Shown: piece after piece, positions 1 through 5,662 of the stretch
Layout of the letters: each line of letters opens with the position of its first letter
Position numbering within the stretch: the stretch's first letter is position 1
DNA from: Candidatus Margulisiibacteriota bacterium
GTDB taxonomy: Bacteria; Margulisbacteria; WOR-1; O2-12-FULL-45-9; XYB2-FULL-48-7
DNA length: 5,913 nucleotides
Direction: 5' to 3'
Assembly: GCA_028717325.1 (NCBI GenBank)
Contig: JAQUOB010000086.1
Span: 1-5,913 of the forward strand
Position numbers and translations under genes: made by a program
Notes under the pieces: model-generated
What the model was told of the DNA's origin: nothing
Database searches by the model: none
Seen by the model: only the letters and a program-made list of their open reading frames with translations

Positions 1-930
1 TCCGGCCTCGAAGTGCCGGAGCGGGCGCAATACATCCGCTCGATCATCGGCGACCTGGAGCGGATCCACAGCCGCCTGCTCTGGGTCGGTTTGGCCGCGC
101 ATTTCATCGGCTATAACACCGTCTTTATGTGGGCCTGGAAGTATCGCGAACCGGTCCTTGATATTTTTGAGGCGATCTCCGGGAACAGGAACCACTACGG
201 CATGTTCAAGGTCGGCGGCGTCCGGCGCGACATCAAAGAATCGGATATCCCCGGCTTGATCAAGGCGATCGACGGGGTTGAAGAGTTCTGTTCGATGCTG
301 GTCAAGGCGGTGATGGACGATCCGGTCATCCAGGCCAGGACCAAGGGGATCGGGATCCTGACAAAGCAGGATGCCATTGCCATGGGGGTGCTCGGTCCGG
401 TCGCCCGGGCCTCCGGCGTCGAGATCGACATACGAAAGGACTTTCCTTACGCGGCTTATGACAAGGTCGAGTGGGAGCGGATCGTTTTGCAGAACGGCGA
501 CGTTTTTGATAAAACCGCCGTCCGATTGCTCGAGACCCTGGAATCGGTCAAAATAATCCGCGGCTGTTTGAAGCGGATGCCCAAAGGGCCGATCGATTCA
601 GAGGTGCGCGAGGTCGGGGTGGGTGAGGGGATCGGACAGCACGAGGCGCCGCGCGGCGAGTGCATACATTATATCCGCTCCAACGCGTCCAATTATCCGG
701 AGCGGCACAAGATCCGGGCGCCGTCCTTTATGAACGTCGCTTCTTTCAAAAAGACGGTCATCGGCCAGCAGATCGCCGACGCCGCGCTGATCACCGCGGC
801 GGTCGATCCCTGCTATTGCTGTACCGAGCGAATGGCGGTCGTTGATCCCGAAACCGACAAGGTCCTGATGACGGGTGATGAGCTGGTCCGACTCTGTCAG
901 CAGAAAACCGAAAAATTTAAAAGGAAATAA
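1..930 (+). CDS. Group 4 [NiFe] hydrogenase large (catalytic) subunit, 3' part only
   Basis: Catalytic subunit carrying the Ni-Fe(CN)2CO centre of an energy-converting hydrogenase, reducing protons to H2 (or the reverse) on the cytoplasmic side of a membrane complex. The frame is open from base 1, so the gene enters truncated; the GTG at 13 is an internal Val. Visible family signatures are LEVPERAQYIR at the start (normally just after the N-terminal CxxC motif, which is missing here), GNRNHYG...GGVRRDI around bases 190-234, FPYAAYD near 441-461, EAPRGE near 643-660, and the C-terminal nickel-ligand motif DPCYCCTER at 805-831. As in other group 4 enzymes the residue after TE is Arg, not the His of group 1-3 enzymes. 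Thirty-two residues follow it, as in E. coli HycE, where HycI cleaves after Arg, so the protein is probably made as a precursor. The third Cys (C-Y-C-C) is extra. NuoD of complex I is excluded by the paired Ni-ligand cysteines. Ech-, Hyc- or Mbh-like subtype is not resolved. Confidence 0.96.
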   Translation, partial: SGLEVPERAQYIRSIIGDLERIHSRLLWVGLAAHFIGYNTVFMWAWKYREPVLDIFEAISGNRNHYGMFKVGGVRRDIKESDIPGLIKAIDGVEEFCSMLVKAVMDDPVIQARTKGIGILTKQDAIAMGVLGPVARASGVEIDIRKDFPYAAYDKVEWERIVLQNGDVFDKTAVRLLETLESVKIIRGCLKRMPKGPIDSEVREVGVGEGIGQHEAPRGECIHYIRSNASNYPERHKIRAPSFMNVASFKKTVIGQQIADAALITAAVDPCYCCTERMAVVDPETDKVLMTGDELVRLCQQKTEKFKRK

Positions 931-932
931 AT

Positions 933-962
933 AGGAACCTGCGACTGAACGTCGCGGTTCCT
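933..962 (+). repeat. Hairpin 1 of an inverted pair between the large subunit and NuoL-like genes
   Basis: Left arm 933-945 (AGGAACC, bulged T940, GCGAC), loop 946-950 (TGAAC), right arm 951-962 (GTCGCGGTTCCT). This gives 12 base pairs, all Watson-Crick, with one bulged base. It lies 3 bp after the stop codon of the large-subunit gene. The A-rich sequence after the right arm (AAATCACG) is not a T-tract, so a canonical intrinsic terminator on the + strand is unlikely. It may be a REP-like palindrome or an mRNA processing/stability stem within the operon; its function is unknown. Confidence 0.85.
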
Positions 963-970
963 AAATCACG

Positions 971-1001
971 AGGAAACCGCGAAGTTTATTCGCTGGTTTC
1001 C
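971..1001 (-). repeat. Hairpin 2, inverted diverged copy of hairpin 1
   Basis: Left arm 972-983 (GGAAACC, GCGAA), loop 984-988 (GTTTA), right arm 989-1001 (TTCGC, bulged T994, GGTTTCC), 12 base pairs. Aligned with the reverse complement of 933-962 it matches at 25 positions, with 4 mismatches and 2 single-base gaps. The added A in the left arm is matched by an added T in the right arm, and a C-G pair of hairpin 1 is replaced by A-T, so pairing is kept. The bulge is at the equivalent place. It ends 12 bp before the next start codon. The 5-nt loop and stem length match hairpin 1, pointing to a duplicated inverted element like a BIME. Confidence 0.85.
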
Positions 1002-1013
1002 GAGTTATAAAAA

Positions 1014-2810
1014 ATGAACATATTGCTATATATAATATTCTTGCCGATACTGGCGGCGCTGCTGTGCTGGCTTTTTAAGCGCTCGGCGGCGGGGATCGCC
1101 CTGATCGCTTCGGCGATCGTGCTTATACTGGCCGGCCTGGTTTTTTGGAACGGCGGCGCGGTGAGCCAGCTCTTGACCCTGCGGGCGACCCCGTTCAGCG
1201 CTGGCGTATTTCTCGCGGCCGCGTTTTTTACTCTCCTGATCGTGCTTTATTCGACCAAGTTCATGGCAGCCGACCGGCAATTAGATGTCTATTACGGCAA
1301 TATCATGATCACGTTGGGGGCCGCGGCCGGCGCGGTGTTTGCCAGCGATTATCTGACCTTGCTGTTCTTTTGGGGAGTCCTGGGGATCACCCTTTATTTG
1401 CTGGTGGGGACCGGCGGGGACAACGCCGGCAGTGCGGCCAAGAAAACCCTTATTATTGTCGGCGGGGCCGACGCGCTAATGATCTTCGGCCTTGGTTTGA
1501 TCTATGCCATGACCGGCAGCGTCGTGATCGGCGCGGTCAAACTGCCCCTCACCAGCGTTTTTCCTATCCTGGCTTTTCTCGCCATGGCGGCGGGCGTTTT
1601 TGCCAAGGCCGGCGCCGTTCCCCTGCATACCTGGATACCGGACTCGGCGGAGGTCGCTCCGGTGACCGTGATGGCCTATCTCCCGGCCGCGCTGGACAAA
1701 TTACTGGGAATTTACCTGCTGGCCCGGTTGACGCTGGATGTTTTCACGCTGGTACCGAATTCGGCGATCTCGATCACCCTGATGGCGCTCGGTTCACTGA
1801 CGATCATGACCGCCGTCATGGCCGCGCTGGTCCAGCATAACCTGAAAAAGCTGCTGTCCTTCCACGCCGTGTCGCAGGTTGGTTATATGGTGCTGGGGAT
1901 CGGTACCGGTATTCCGGTCGCGGTGGCGGGCGGCATTTTCCACATGTTCAACCACACGATCTACAAGTCACTTTTATTTCTCGGCAGCGGCGCGATCGAA
2001 AAGCAGACCGGTTCGACCGAGCTCGACCGGCTGGGCGGGCTGGCCAGGTTCATGCCGATCACTTTTGGCTCGATGCTGATCGCGGCACTGGCTATCTCCG
2101 GCGTGCCGCCGCTCAACGGATTTTTCTCGAAATGGATGATCTACCAGGGAGTGATCGAGCTCTCTAAGACCAGCAATTTGTGGATCGTCTGGCTGGTGGC
2201 GGCGATGTTCGGCAGCGCCCTGACGCTGGCCAGTTTCATCAAGGTCATTCACTCCGTGTTTCTCGGACAGTGGTCCGAGCTGACCTCTAAGGCGAGAGAA
2301 GTTGCCTGGCCGATGTGGCTGCCGTTGGTGCTGCTGGCTTTGCTTTGCATTATTTTTGGCATCTTTGCCTATTCACTGCCGATCCCTTATCTGGTCGCGA
2401 CCGCGGTGCCGGCGATTAAATACAGCGGCTTCTTCAACCCCGTCCTGGCGACGGCCCTGATCTTAGTCGGTCTCCTCATCGGCCTGCTGATCTATTATTT
2501 TATGAGTTTGGTCGGCACGACCACCCCAACAATTATTGGGAAACCGGCCTATATCGGCGGTGAGCTGATGGAGGAAAGCGAGATTAAAATTTCCGGCACC
2601 GAATTCTATAACACGATCAAAGAGACCGGCCCCCTCACGGCCGTTTACGGCGCGGCGGAAAAGCAGTATTTTGATCTCTACGAAATAGGCAGGGCGGCAG
2701 CGTTCAAAATTTCCGAGTGGTTGAGCTGGCTGCATAACGGTCTTTTATCGACGTACTTATTCTGGCTGTTGCTGGGTGCGGTTGTGCTGTTTTTCTATCT
2801 GGTGAGGTAG
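1014..2810 (+). CDS. NuoL/HyfB-like proton-conducting membrane subunit of the hydrogenase
   Basis: Integral membrane antiporter-like subunit (598 aa) expected to translocate H+ or Na+ as electrons flow to the hydrogenase. Hydrophobic helices run through most of residues 1-500. The core Proton_antipo_M fold is recognisable: K198 in AKAGAVPLHTW (TM7 Lys), K229 in LDKLLGIY (TM8 Lys, 31 residues on, as in NuoM), K278 before FHAVSQVGYM, the H310/H314/K318 series in FHMFNHTIYKSLLFL (spacing of NuoL H334/H338/K342), and K373 in GFFSKW (TM12). Oddity: the TM5 motif normally reads FWE, but here W120 is followed by Gly121 (GGA at 1374-1376), so the usual Glu is absent. Residues 500-575 form a polar/amphipathic stretch containing YIGGE and SGTEFYNTIK, then a last TM segment (about 580-597), reminiscent of NuoL's lateral helix and TM16. 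The ATG lacks a good Shine-Dalgarno (only GAG at 1002-1004), but it gives a sensible first TM helix. The exact family name (HyfB, MrpA-N, NuoL) is uncertain. Confidence 0.93.
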   Translation: MNILLYIIFLPILAALLCWLFKRSAAGIALIASAIVLILAGLVFWNGGAVSQLLTLRATPFSAGVFLAAAFFTLLIVLYSTKFMAADRQLDVYYGNIMITLGAAAGAVFASDYLTLLFFWGVLGITLYLLVGTGGDNAGSAAKKTLIIVGGADALMIFGLGLIYAMTGSVVIGAVKLPLTSVFPILAFLAMAAGVFAKAGAVPLHTWIPDSAEVAPVTVMAYLPAALDKLLGIYLLARLTLDVFTLVPNSAISITLMALGSLTIMTAVMAALVQHNLKKLLSFHAVSQVGYMVLGIGTGIPVAVAGGIFHMFNHTIYKSLLFLGSGAIEKQTGSTELDRLGGLARFMPITFGSMLIAALAISGVPPLNGFFSKWMIYQGVIELSKTSNLWIVWLVAAMFGSALTLASFIKVIHSVFLGQWSELTSKAREVAWPMWLPLVLLALLCIIFGIFAYSLPIPYLVATAVPAIKYSGFFNPVLATALILVGLLIGLLIYYFMSLVGTTTPTIIGKPAYIGGELMEESEIKISGTEFYNTIKETGPLTAVYGAAEKQYFDLYEIGRAAAFKISEWLSWLHNGLLSTYLFWLLLGAVVLFFYLVR

Positions 2811-2814
2811 CAAA

Positions 2815-3264
2815 ATGATCGGTTTGTATTTTACGTTGGTTTTAATTGTCGCGGCGGCGATCGTAGCCGTTGAGAGCCGGAATTTGCTCTTTTCGATCAT
2901 CGCGTTTGGTTTAGCCGGTTTCGGCTTCAGCCTGTCTTACATTATATTAGGCTCCTGGGACCTGGCTATTATCCAGCTTGGCGTCGAGATTTTTCTTTTA
3001 TTCTATTTGGTCCATTCGACCCGGACCGTCGGCGAGCCGGAAACTTATCCGGGCCGACAGCTAATTGCCTATCTGGGGACGATCGCTTTTGTTGCGATCT
3101 TTCTTGGTTTTGCTTTTGTCATTTTTAGGACCTTACCGGCCGTTAATTTTTCGGCGGCGGGCGGCGGCCTTCCGGGTTTATATGAATTGATCGGGGTCGC
3201 GGCCGCTCTTTTTGCGGCAGTCATCGGCGCGCTGACCATCCTGCGGCCGGAAGGCAAACAATGA
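2815..3264 (+). CDS. MbhD/MbhE-like hydrogenase membrane subunit (DUF4040-type)
   Basis: Small membrane protein of 149 aa with about five hydrophobic segments (roughly residues 3-20, 24-45, 48-67, 84-104 and 122-143). Residues 22-68 resemble the MbhD/MrpA C-terminal DUF4040 region: a NLLFSIIAFGL helix, then GSWDLAIIQLGVEIF with D49, Q54 and E58, matching the family's 'APDVALTQAxVG' pattern. Residues 119-144 (PGLYELIGVAAALFAAVIGA) resemble the MbhE/MrpA pattern 'DTLGExxVLxxAxxGV', with E124 as the likely conserved Glu. The protein therefore looks like a compact MbhD-MbhE fusion, a link between the two antiporter-like subunits and the rest of the membrane arm. It starts 4 bp after the previous stop, with a strong Shine-Dalgarno (GGTGAGG, 2801-2807) inside the upstream gene. 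NuoJ is the main alternative, as both occupy similar sites in their complexes. The family assignment is by motif memory only. Confidence 0.78.
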   Translation: MIGLYFTLVLIVAAAIVAVESRNLLFSIIAFGLAGFGFSLSYIILGSWDLAIIQLGVEIFLLFYLVHSTRTVGEPETYPGRQLIAYLGTIAFVAIFLGFAFVIFRTLPAVNFSAAGGGLPGLYELIGVAAALFAAVIGALTILRPEGKQ

Positions 3265-3548
3265 TAATTTATCTGGCGGCGGTTTTATTGATGTTGATCG
3301 GCCTTTACGGCGTCACGGCCAAACACAATCTGATCAAGGTCGCGATCGGCCTGATGATCATGCAGTATTCGGTCGATCTGTTTTTGATCGCGCTGGCCGC
3401 CCACCGGCTTTCGGGGCGGGAGTGGTTTTCCCAGCTGGCGGCCGTCCTTGGTCTTGCGACCACGGTCGTTCTGGTGGCGGTGATTAAAAGGAACCACGAC
3501 CGGAGCGGGACTCTCGATGTCTCTAAATTAACGAAGTTAAAAGGATAA
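3261..3548 (+). CDS. NuoK/MrpC/MbhG-like membrane subunit
   Basis: A 95-aa three-helix membrane protein (TM about 2-20, 25-48, 57-76) of the NuoK/MrpC/MbhG/HyfE family, which packs next to the MrpD/NuoN-type subunit and takes part in ion coupling. Signatures are IGLYGVTAKHNLIKVAIGL near the N-terminus and the tail GTLDVSKLTKLKG, typical of MrpC-like proteins. The middle helix carries D39. The usual DPLPQALVLTAIVI segment before TM3 is replaced by a diverged REWFSQLAAVLGLATTVV. Its ATG overlaps the stop of the preceding gene (ATGA, 3261-3264), so translation is likely coupled. A clear Shine-Dalgarno (GGAAGG, 3249-3254) lies 6 nt upstream. Length is normal for the family. Whether it is closer to NuoK or MrpC cannot be settled by eye, but the adjacent MrpD-like gene favours the Mrp/Mbh side. 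Confidence 0.87.
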   Translation: MIIYLAAVLLMLIGLYGVTAKHNLIKVAIGLMIMQYSVDLFLIALAAHRLSGREWFSQLAAVLGLATTVVLVAVIKRNHDRSGTLDVSKLTKLKG

Positions 3549-3552
3549 AACT

Positions 3553-5037
3553 ATGAGCGCTCTTTTGCTGACTTATATCGCGGTGCCCCTGGCGGCGGCG
3601 GCCCTCATGATCCCGCTCAACCGCCTCAGCCGGAAAATACCGGATATCTTGAGCCCGCTGGTCATGCTTTATTTGCTGCTCCAGACAGCCGTCCTGTACT
3701 TTTTTCGGCCGTACAACTTTATCATTCACTTTAAGCCGGGCGACGGCGTTTTTCCTTTGGGGATCAACCTGGTGCTTGACGGCTTGAGCCATCTTCTGCT
3801 TTTGGCGGTGACGCTGGTCGCTCTGGCCGTAACCGTTTATTCGATCAAGTACATGGTAAAGTATGCCGGCAAAGAAAAGTATTACACGCTCTATATGCTG
3901 ATGCTGGCGGGGATGTTTGGCGTCATCCTGGCCGGCGACCTTTTCAGCCTGTTCATATTTATGGAAGTTGCGGCGATCTCGACTTATGCGCTGGTCGCTT
4001 TTGGGACCAAAGCGGAAGAGCTCGAGGCCGCTCTCCGTTACCTCATCATCGGCTCGGTCGCCTCTCTCTTGATACTTTTCGGCCTGTCAATAATTTACGG
4101 CCTGACCGGCACGTTCAATCTGGCGGAAATTGCCAGGACCTTTCCGGCCGGCGCGGTTTATGCGAAAGAATTCGTTTGCGCTCTCTTTTTAGCCGGCTTC
4201 GGCATGAAAGCGGCGCTGGTCCCGTTCCATGCCTGGCTGCCCGATGCGCACACTTCGGCGCCGACCCCGGTTTCGGCGACGCTGTCCGGGGTTTTAATTA
4301 AAGTGCTGGGGATTTATGCGCTGGTCAGAATTTTATTTAATGTACTTGGGATAACTCCGCCGATCGCTTATGTTTTGATGTTTTTGGGGGCCGCCTCAAT
4401 TTTGATCGGCGTTATTCTGGCCCTGGGGCAGTGGGACTTTAAACGCCTGCTGGCTTATCACAGTATTTCGCAGATCGGCTATGTGGTGCTGGGCCTGGGG
4501 CTGGCGACGCCGTTAGGCATTATGGGAGGACTATTCCATCTTTTTAATCACGCGCTGTTTAAGTCGCTGCTGTTTCTCAATGCCGGGTCGGTCGAATACG
4601 CAACCGGCACGCGCGATTTAAAGAAAATGGGCGGGCTGGCCAAAAAAATGCCCGTGACTTCGGCGACTTCTCTGGTGGCGTCACTGTCGATCGCCGGCCT
4701 GCCCCCGTTTAACGGCTTCTGGAGCAAGCTGTTTATAATTGTCGCGTGCATCCAGGCGGGAAAATTCTGGTTTGCGTTCGCGGCGGTTGTCGGCAGCATT
4801 TTGACGCTGTCTTCATTCCTCAAAGTGCAAAAGTACGCGTTTGCCGGCGGCGGGCAGAAGCTTGAGGAACAATCCGGAACGGTTAAAGAGGCGCCCTGGC
4901 TGATGGGCGGTGCCATGGTCTTTCTGGCCCTGCTCTGTTTATTGATCGGCCTGGGTTTTCCGCTGGTCATTCATTATGCGATCAATCCGGCGGTGGTGGC
5001 GGTGGCCAACGGGGTGGGTTATGGCCGGATGTTTTAG
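3553..5037 (+). CDS. MrpD/NuoN/MbhH-like ion-translocating membrane subunit
   Basis: Second antiporter-like subunit, 494 aa, the usual length for 14-TM MrpD/NuoN/NuoM proteins. It should move H+ or Na+ in the membrane arm. All expected charged residues are visible: E138 in IFMEVAAISTYAL (TM5 Glu), K219 in GFGMKAALVPFHAWLPDAH (TM7), K250 in VLIKVLGIYAL (TM8, 31 residues later), K297 before AYHSISQIGYVVLG, H329/H333/K337 in FHLFNHALFKSLLFL, and K392 in NGFWSK (TM12). It lacks the long C-terminal extension of the NuoL-like subunit in the same operon, so the two antiporter subunits are clearly different paralogues rather than a recent duplication. The start ATG is 4 bp after the previous stop with AAAGGA (3540-3545) in front. 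It is followed by a 25-bp gap to the iron-sulfur gene. The PDAHTSAPTPVSATLSG stretch is standard for this family. Confidence 0.95.
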   Translation: MSALLLTYIAVPLAAAALMIPLNRLSRKIPDILSPLVMLYLLLQTAVLYFFRPYNFIIHFKPGDGVFPLGINLVLDGLSHLLLLAVTLVALAVTVYSIKYMVKYAGKEKYYTLYMLMLAGMFGVILAGDLFSLFIFMEVAAISTYALVAFGTKAEELEAALRYLIIGSVASLLILFGLSIIYGLTGTFNLAEIARTFPAGAVYAKEFVCALFLAGFGMKAALVPFHAWLPDAHTSAPTPVSATLSGVLIKVLGIYALVRILFNVLGITPPIAYVLMFLGAASILIGVILALGQWDFKRLLAYHSISQIGYVVLGLGLATPLGIMGGLFHLFNHALFKSLLFLNAGSVEYATGTRDLKKMGGLAKKMPVTSATSLVASLSIAGLPPFNGFWSKLFIIVACIQAGKFWFAFAAVVGSILTLSSFLKVQKYAFAGGGQKLEEQSGTVKEAPWLMGGAMVFLALLCLLIGLGFPLVIHYAINPAVVAVANGVGYGRMF

Positions 5038-5048
5038 TGATAGGAATT

Positions 5049-5065
5049 AGAGGTATAAGGAATTG
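5049..5065 (+). promoter_or_regulatory. Ribosome binding site fixing a TTG start
   Basis: AGAGG at 5049-5053 lies 9 nt before TTG at 5063-5065. An in-frame TAG at 5048-5050 leaves only AGG TAT AAG GAA before the TTG, so no earlier start exists. A second AAGG at 5057-5060 is too close to serve that TTG. The N-terminus produced (MKLPKIREL) is what this subunit family usually has, and there is no ATG before the iron-sulfur motifs. Confidence 0.8.
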
Positions 5066-5662
5066 AAGCTACCTAAGATCAGAGAGTTGGGAGAAGCGAT
5101 CAAAGCGGTTGTCAGCGGGCCGTACACGACGAAATTTCCTTTTCAGCCGCACGTGCCGCCCGACGGCTACCGCGGCAAACCGCAATTTTACGAAGACGAC
5201 TGCGTCGGCTGTCTGGCCTGCCTCGAGGTCTGCCCGGCGCGGGCGATCGAATATATTGACGACAAAGAAAATCAGCTGCGCACGCTGACCCATCACCAGG
5301 ATGTTTGCATCTACTGCCAGCAGTGCGAGCGGGCCTGCATCACCGGCAAGGGAATAATGCTGACCAAAGAGTTTGACCTGGCAACCTATAATCGCAACAC
5401 CTCGATCACCCAAAGCCGCAAGAAACTGGTGCTCTGCGACCAGTGCGGCGAGGTCATCGCGCCGCTTGACCATCTGCTCTGGCTGACACGTAAAGTCGGG
5501 CATCTGCTTTACGCCAACCCGACTTTGTTCCTGATCCGCAATGCGGAGCTTCAGTTACAAAAAGACAAACTGGCGATCGCCAGCCCTCACAAGCGGGCCG
5601 GACATTTACAGGTCATCTGCCCCAACTGCCGCCGAGAAATGATTTTAAAGGAACAATTTTAA
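5063..5662 (+). CDS. HycF/HyfH-like 2x[4Fe-4S] electron-transfer subunit of the hydrogenase
   Basis: Iron-sulfur subunit (199 aa) that should relay electrons between soluble ferredoxin and the hydrogenase small subunit, equivalent to NuoI/EchF/HycF. Two ferredoxin-type motifs are complete: C47-x2-C50-x2-C53-x3-C57-P (CVGCLACLEVCP) and C82-x2-C85-x2-C88-x3-C92 (CIYCQQCERACI, where Ile replaces the usual Pro). A C-terminal domain adds CxxC pairs at C125/C128 (LCDQCGE) and C186/C189 (VICPNCRREM). E. coli HycF has an equivalent pair, so this tail is a possible zinc or rubredoxin-like site typical of the HycF type rather than the shorter EchF. The N-terminal GPYTTKFPFQP...GYRGKPQF is the usual lead-in. 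No TM helix or signal is seen, so it is cytoplasmic and peripheral. The TTG start is supported by an upstream in-frame stop. It abuts hypA with no gap. Confidence 0.94.
   Translation: MKLPKIRELGEAIKAVVSGPYTTKFPFQPHVPPDGYRGKPQFYEDDCVGCLACLEVCPARAIEYIDDKENQLRTLTHHQDVCIYCQQCERACITGKGIMLTKEFDLATYNRNTSITQSRKKLVLCDQCGEVIAPLDHLLWLTRKVGHLLYANPTLFLIRNAELQLQKDKLAIASPHKRAGHLQVICPNCRREMILKEQF
5570..5583. repeat. 14-bp perfect palindrome containing a HIP1-type octamer
   Basis: CTGGCGATCGCCAG is a perfect palindrome with core GCGATCGC (5573-5580), the octamer known as HIP1 in cyanobacterial genomes. It lies inside the iron-sulfur subunit gene. This is the only complete GCGATCGC found here, but the inner CGATCG occurs 12 times in the window. 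Confidence 0.6.

Noticed and set aside
13..15. GTG as the start codon of the large subunit
   Set aside because: The frame is open upstream to base 1, and the sequence around it (LEVPERAQYIR) is an internal conserved segment, so the gene is truncated by the window edge.
933..1001. Two-unit CRISPR array or transposon terminal repeats
   Set aside because: The units are in inverted orientation, are diverged, and have an 8-nt space with no spacer-like sequence or transposase gene.
933..1010. Intrinsic transcription terminator after the large-subunit gene
   Set aside because: Neither hairpin is followed by a T-tract on the + strand, and the next gene encodes a partner subunit, so termination here is unlikely; partial attenuation cannot be excluded.
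1145..1840. 231-aa reading frame overlapping the NuoL-like gene in another frame
   Set aside because: Its product is Arg/Gly/Asp-rich with no recognisable family, while the overlapping frame has a full antiporter subunit; it is a GC-driven shadow.
3351..3380. Missing NuoK-type glutamate in TM2 of the MrpC-like subunit
   Set aside because: MrpC proteins do not uniformly have the NuoK Glu at this position, so its absence fits the MrpC/MbhG side of the family.
5041..5064. Direct repeat AGGAATT (5042-5048 and 5058-5064) before the iron-sulfur gene
   Set aside because: Too short and made of purine-rich ribosome-binding-like sequence; probably chance.
4548..5503. Long minus-strand reading frames opposite the MrpD-like and iron-sulfur genes
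   Set aside because: They lie wholly opposite well-supported conserved genes and show no motif of their own.
5435..5634. C-terminal CxxC...CxxC of the iron-sulfur subunit as a novel metal site
   Set aside because: E. coli HycF carries a comparable C-terminal pair, so it is a known trait of this subunit type.
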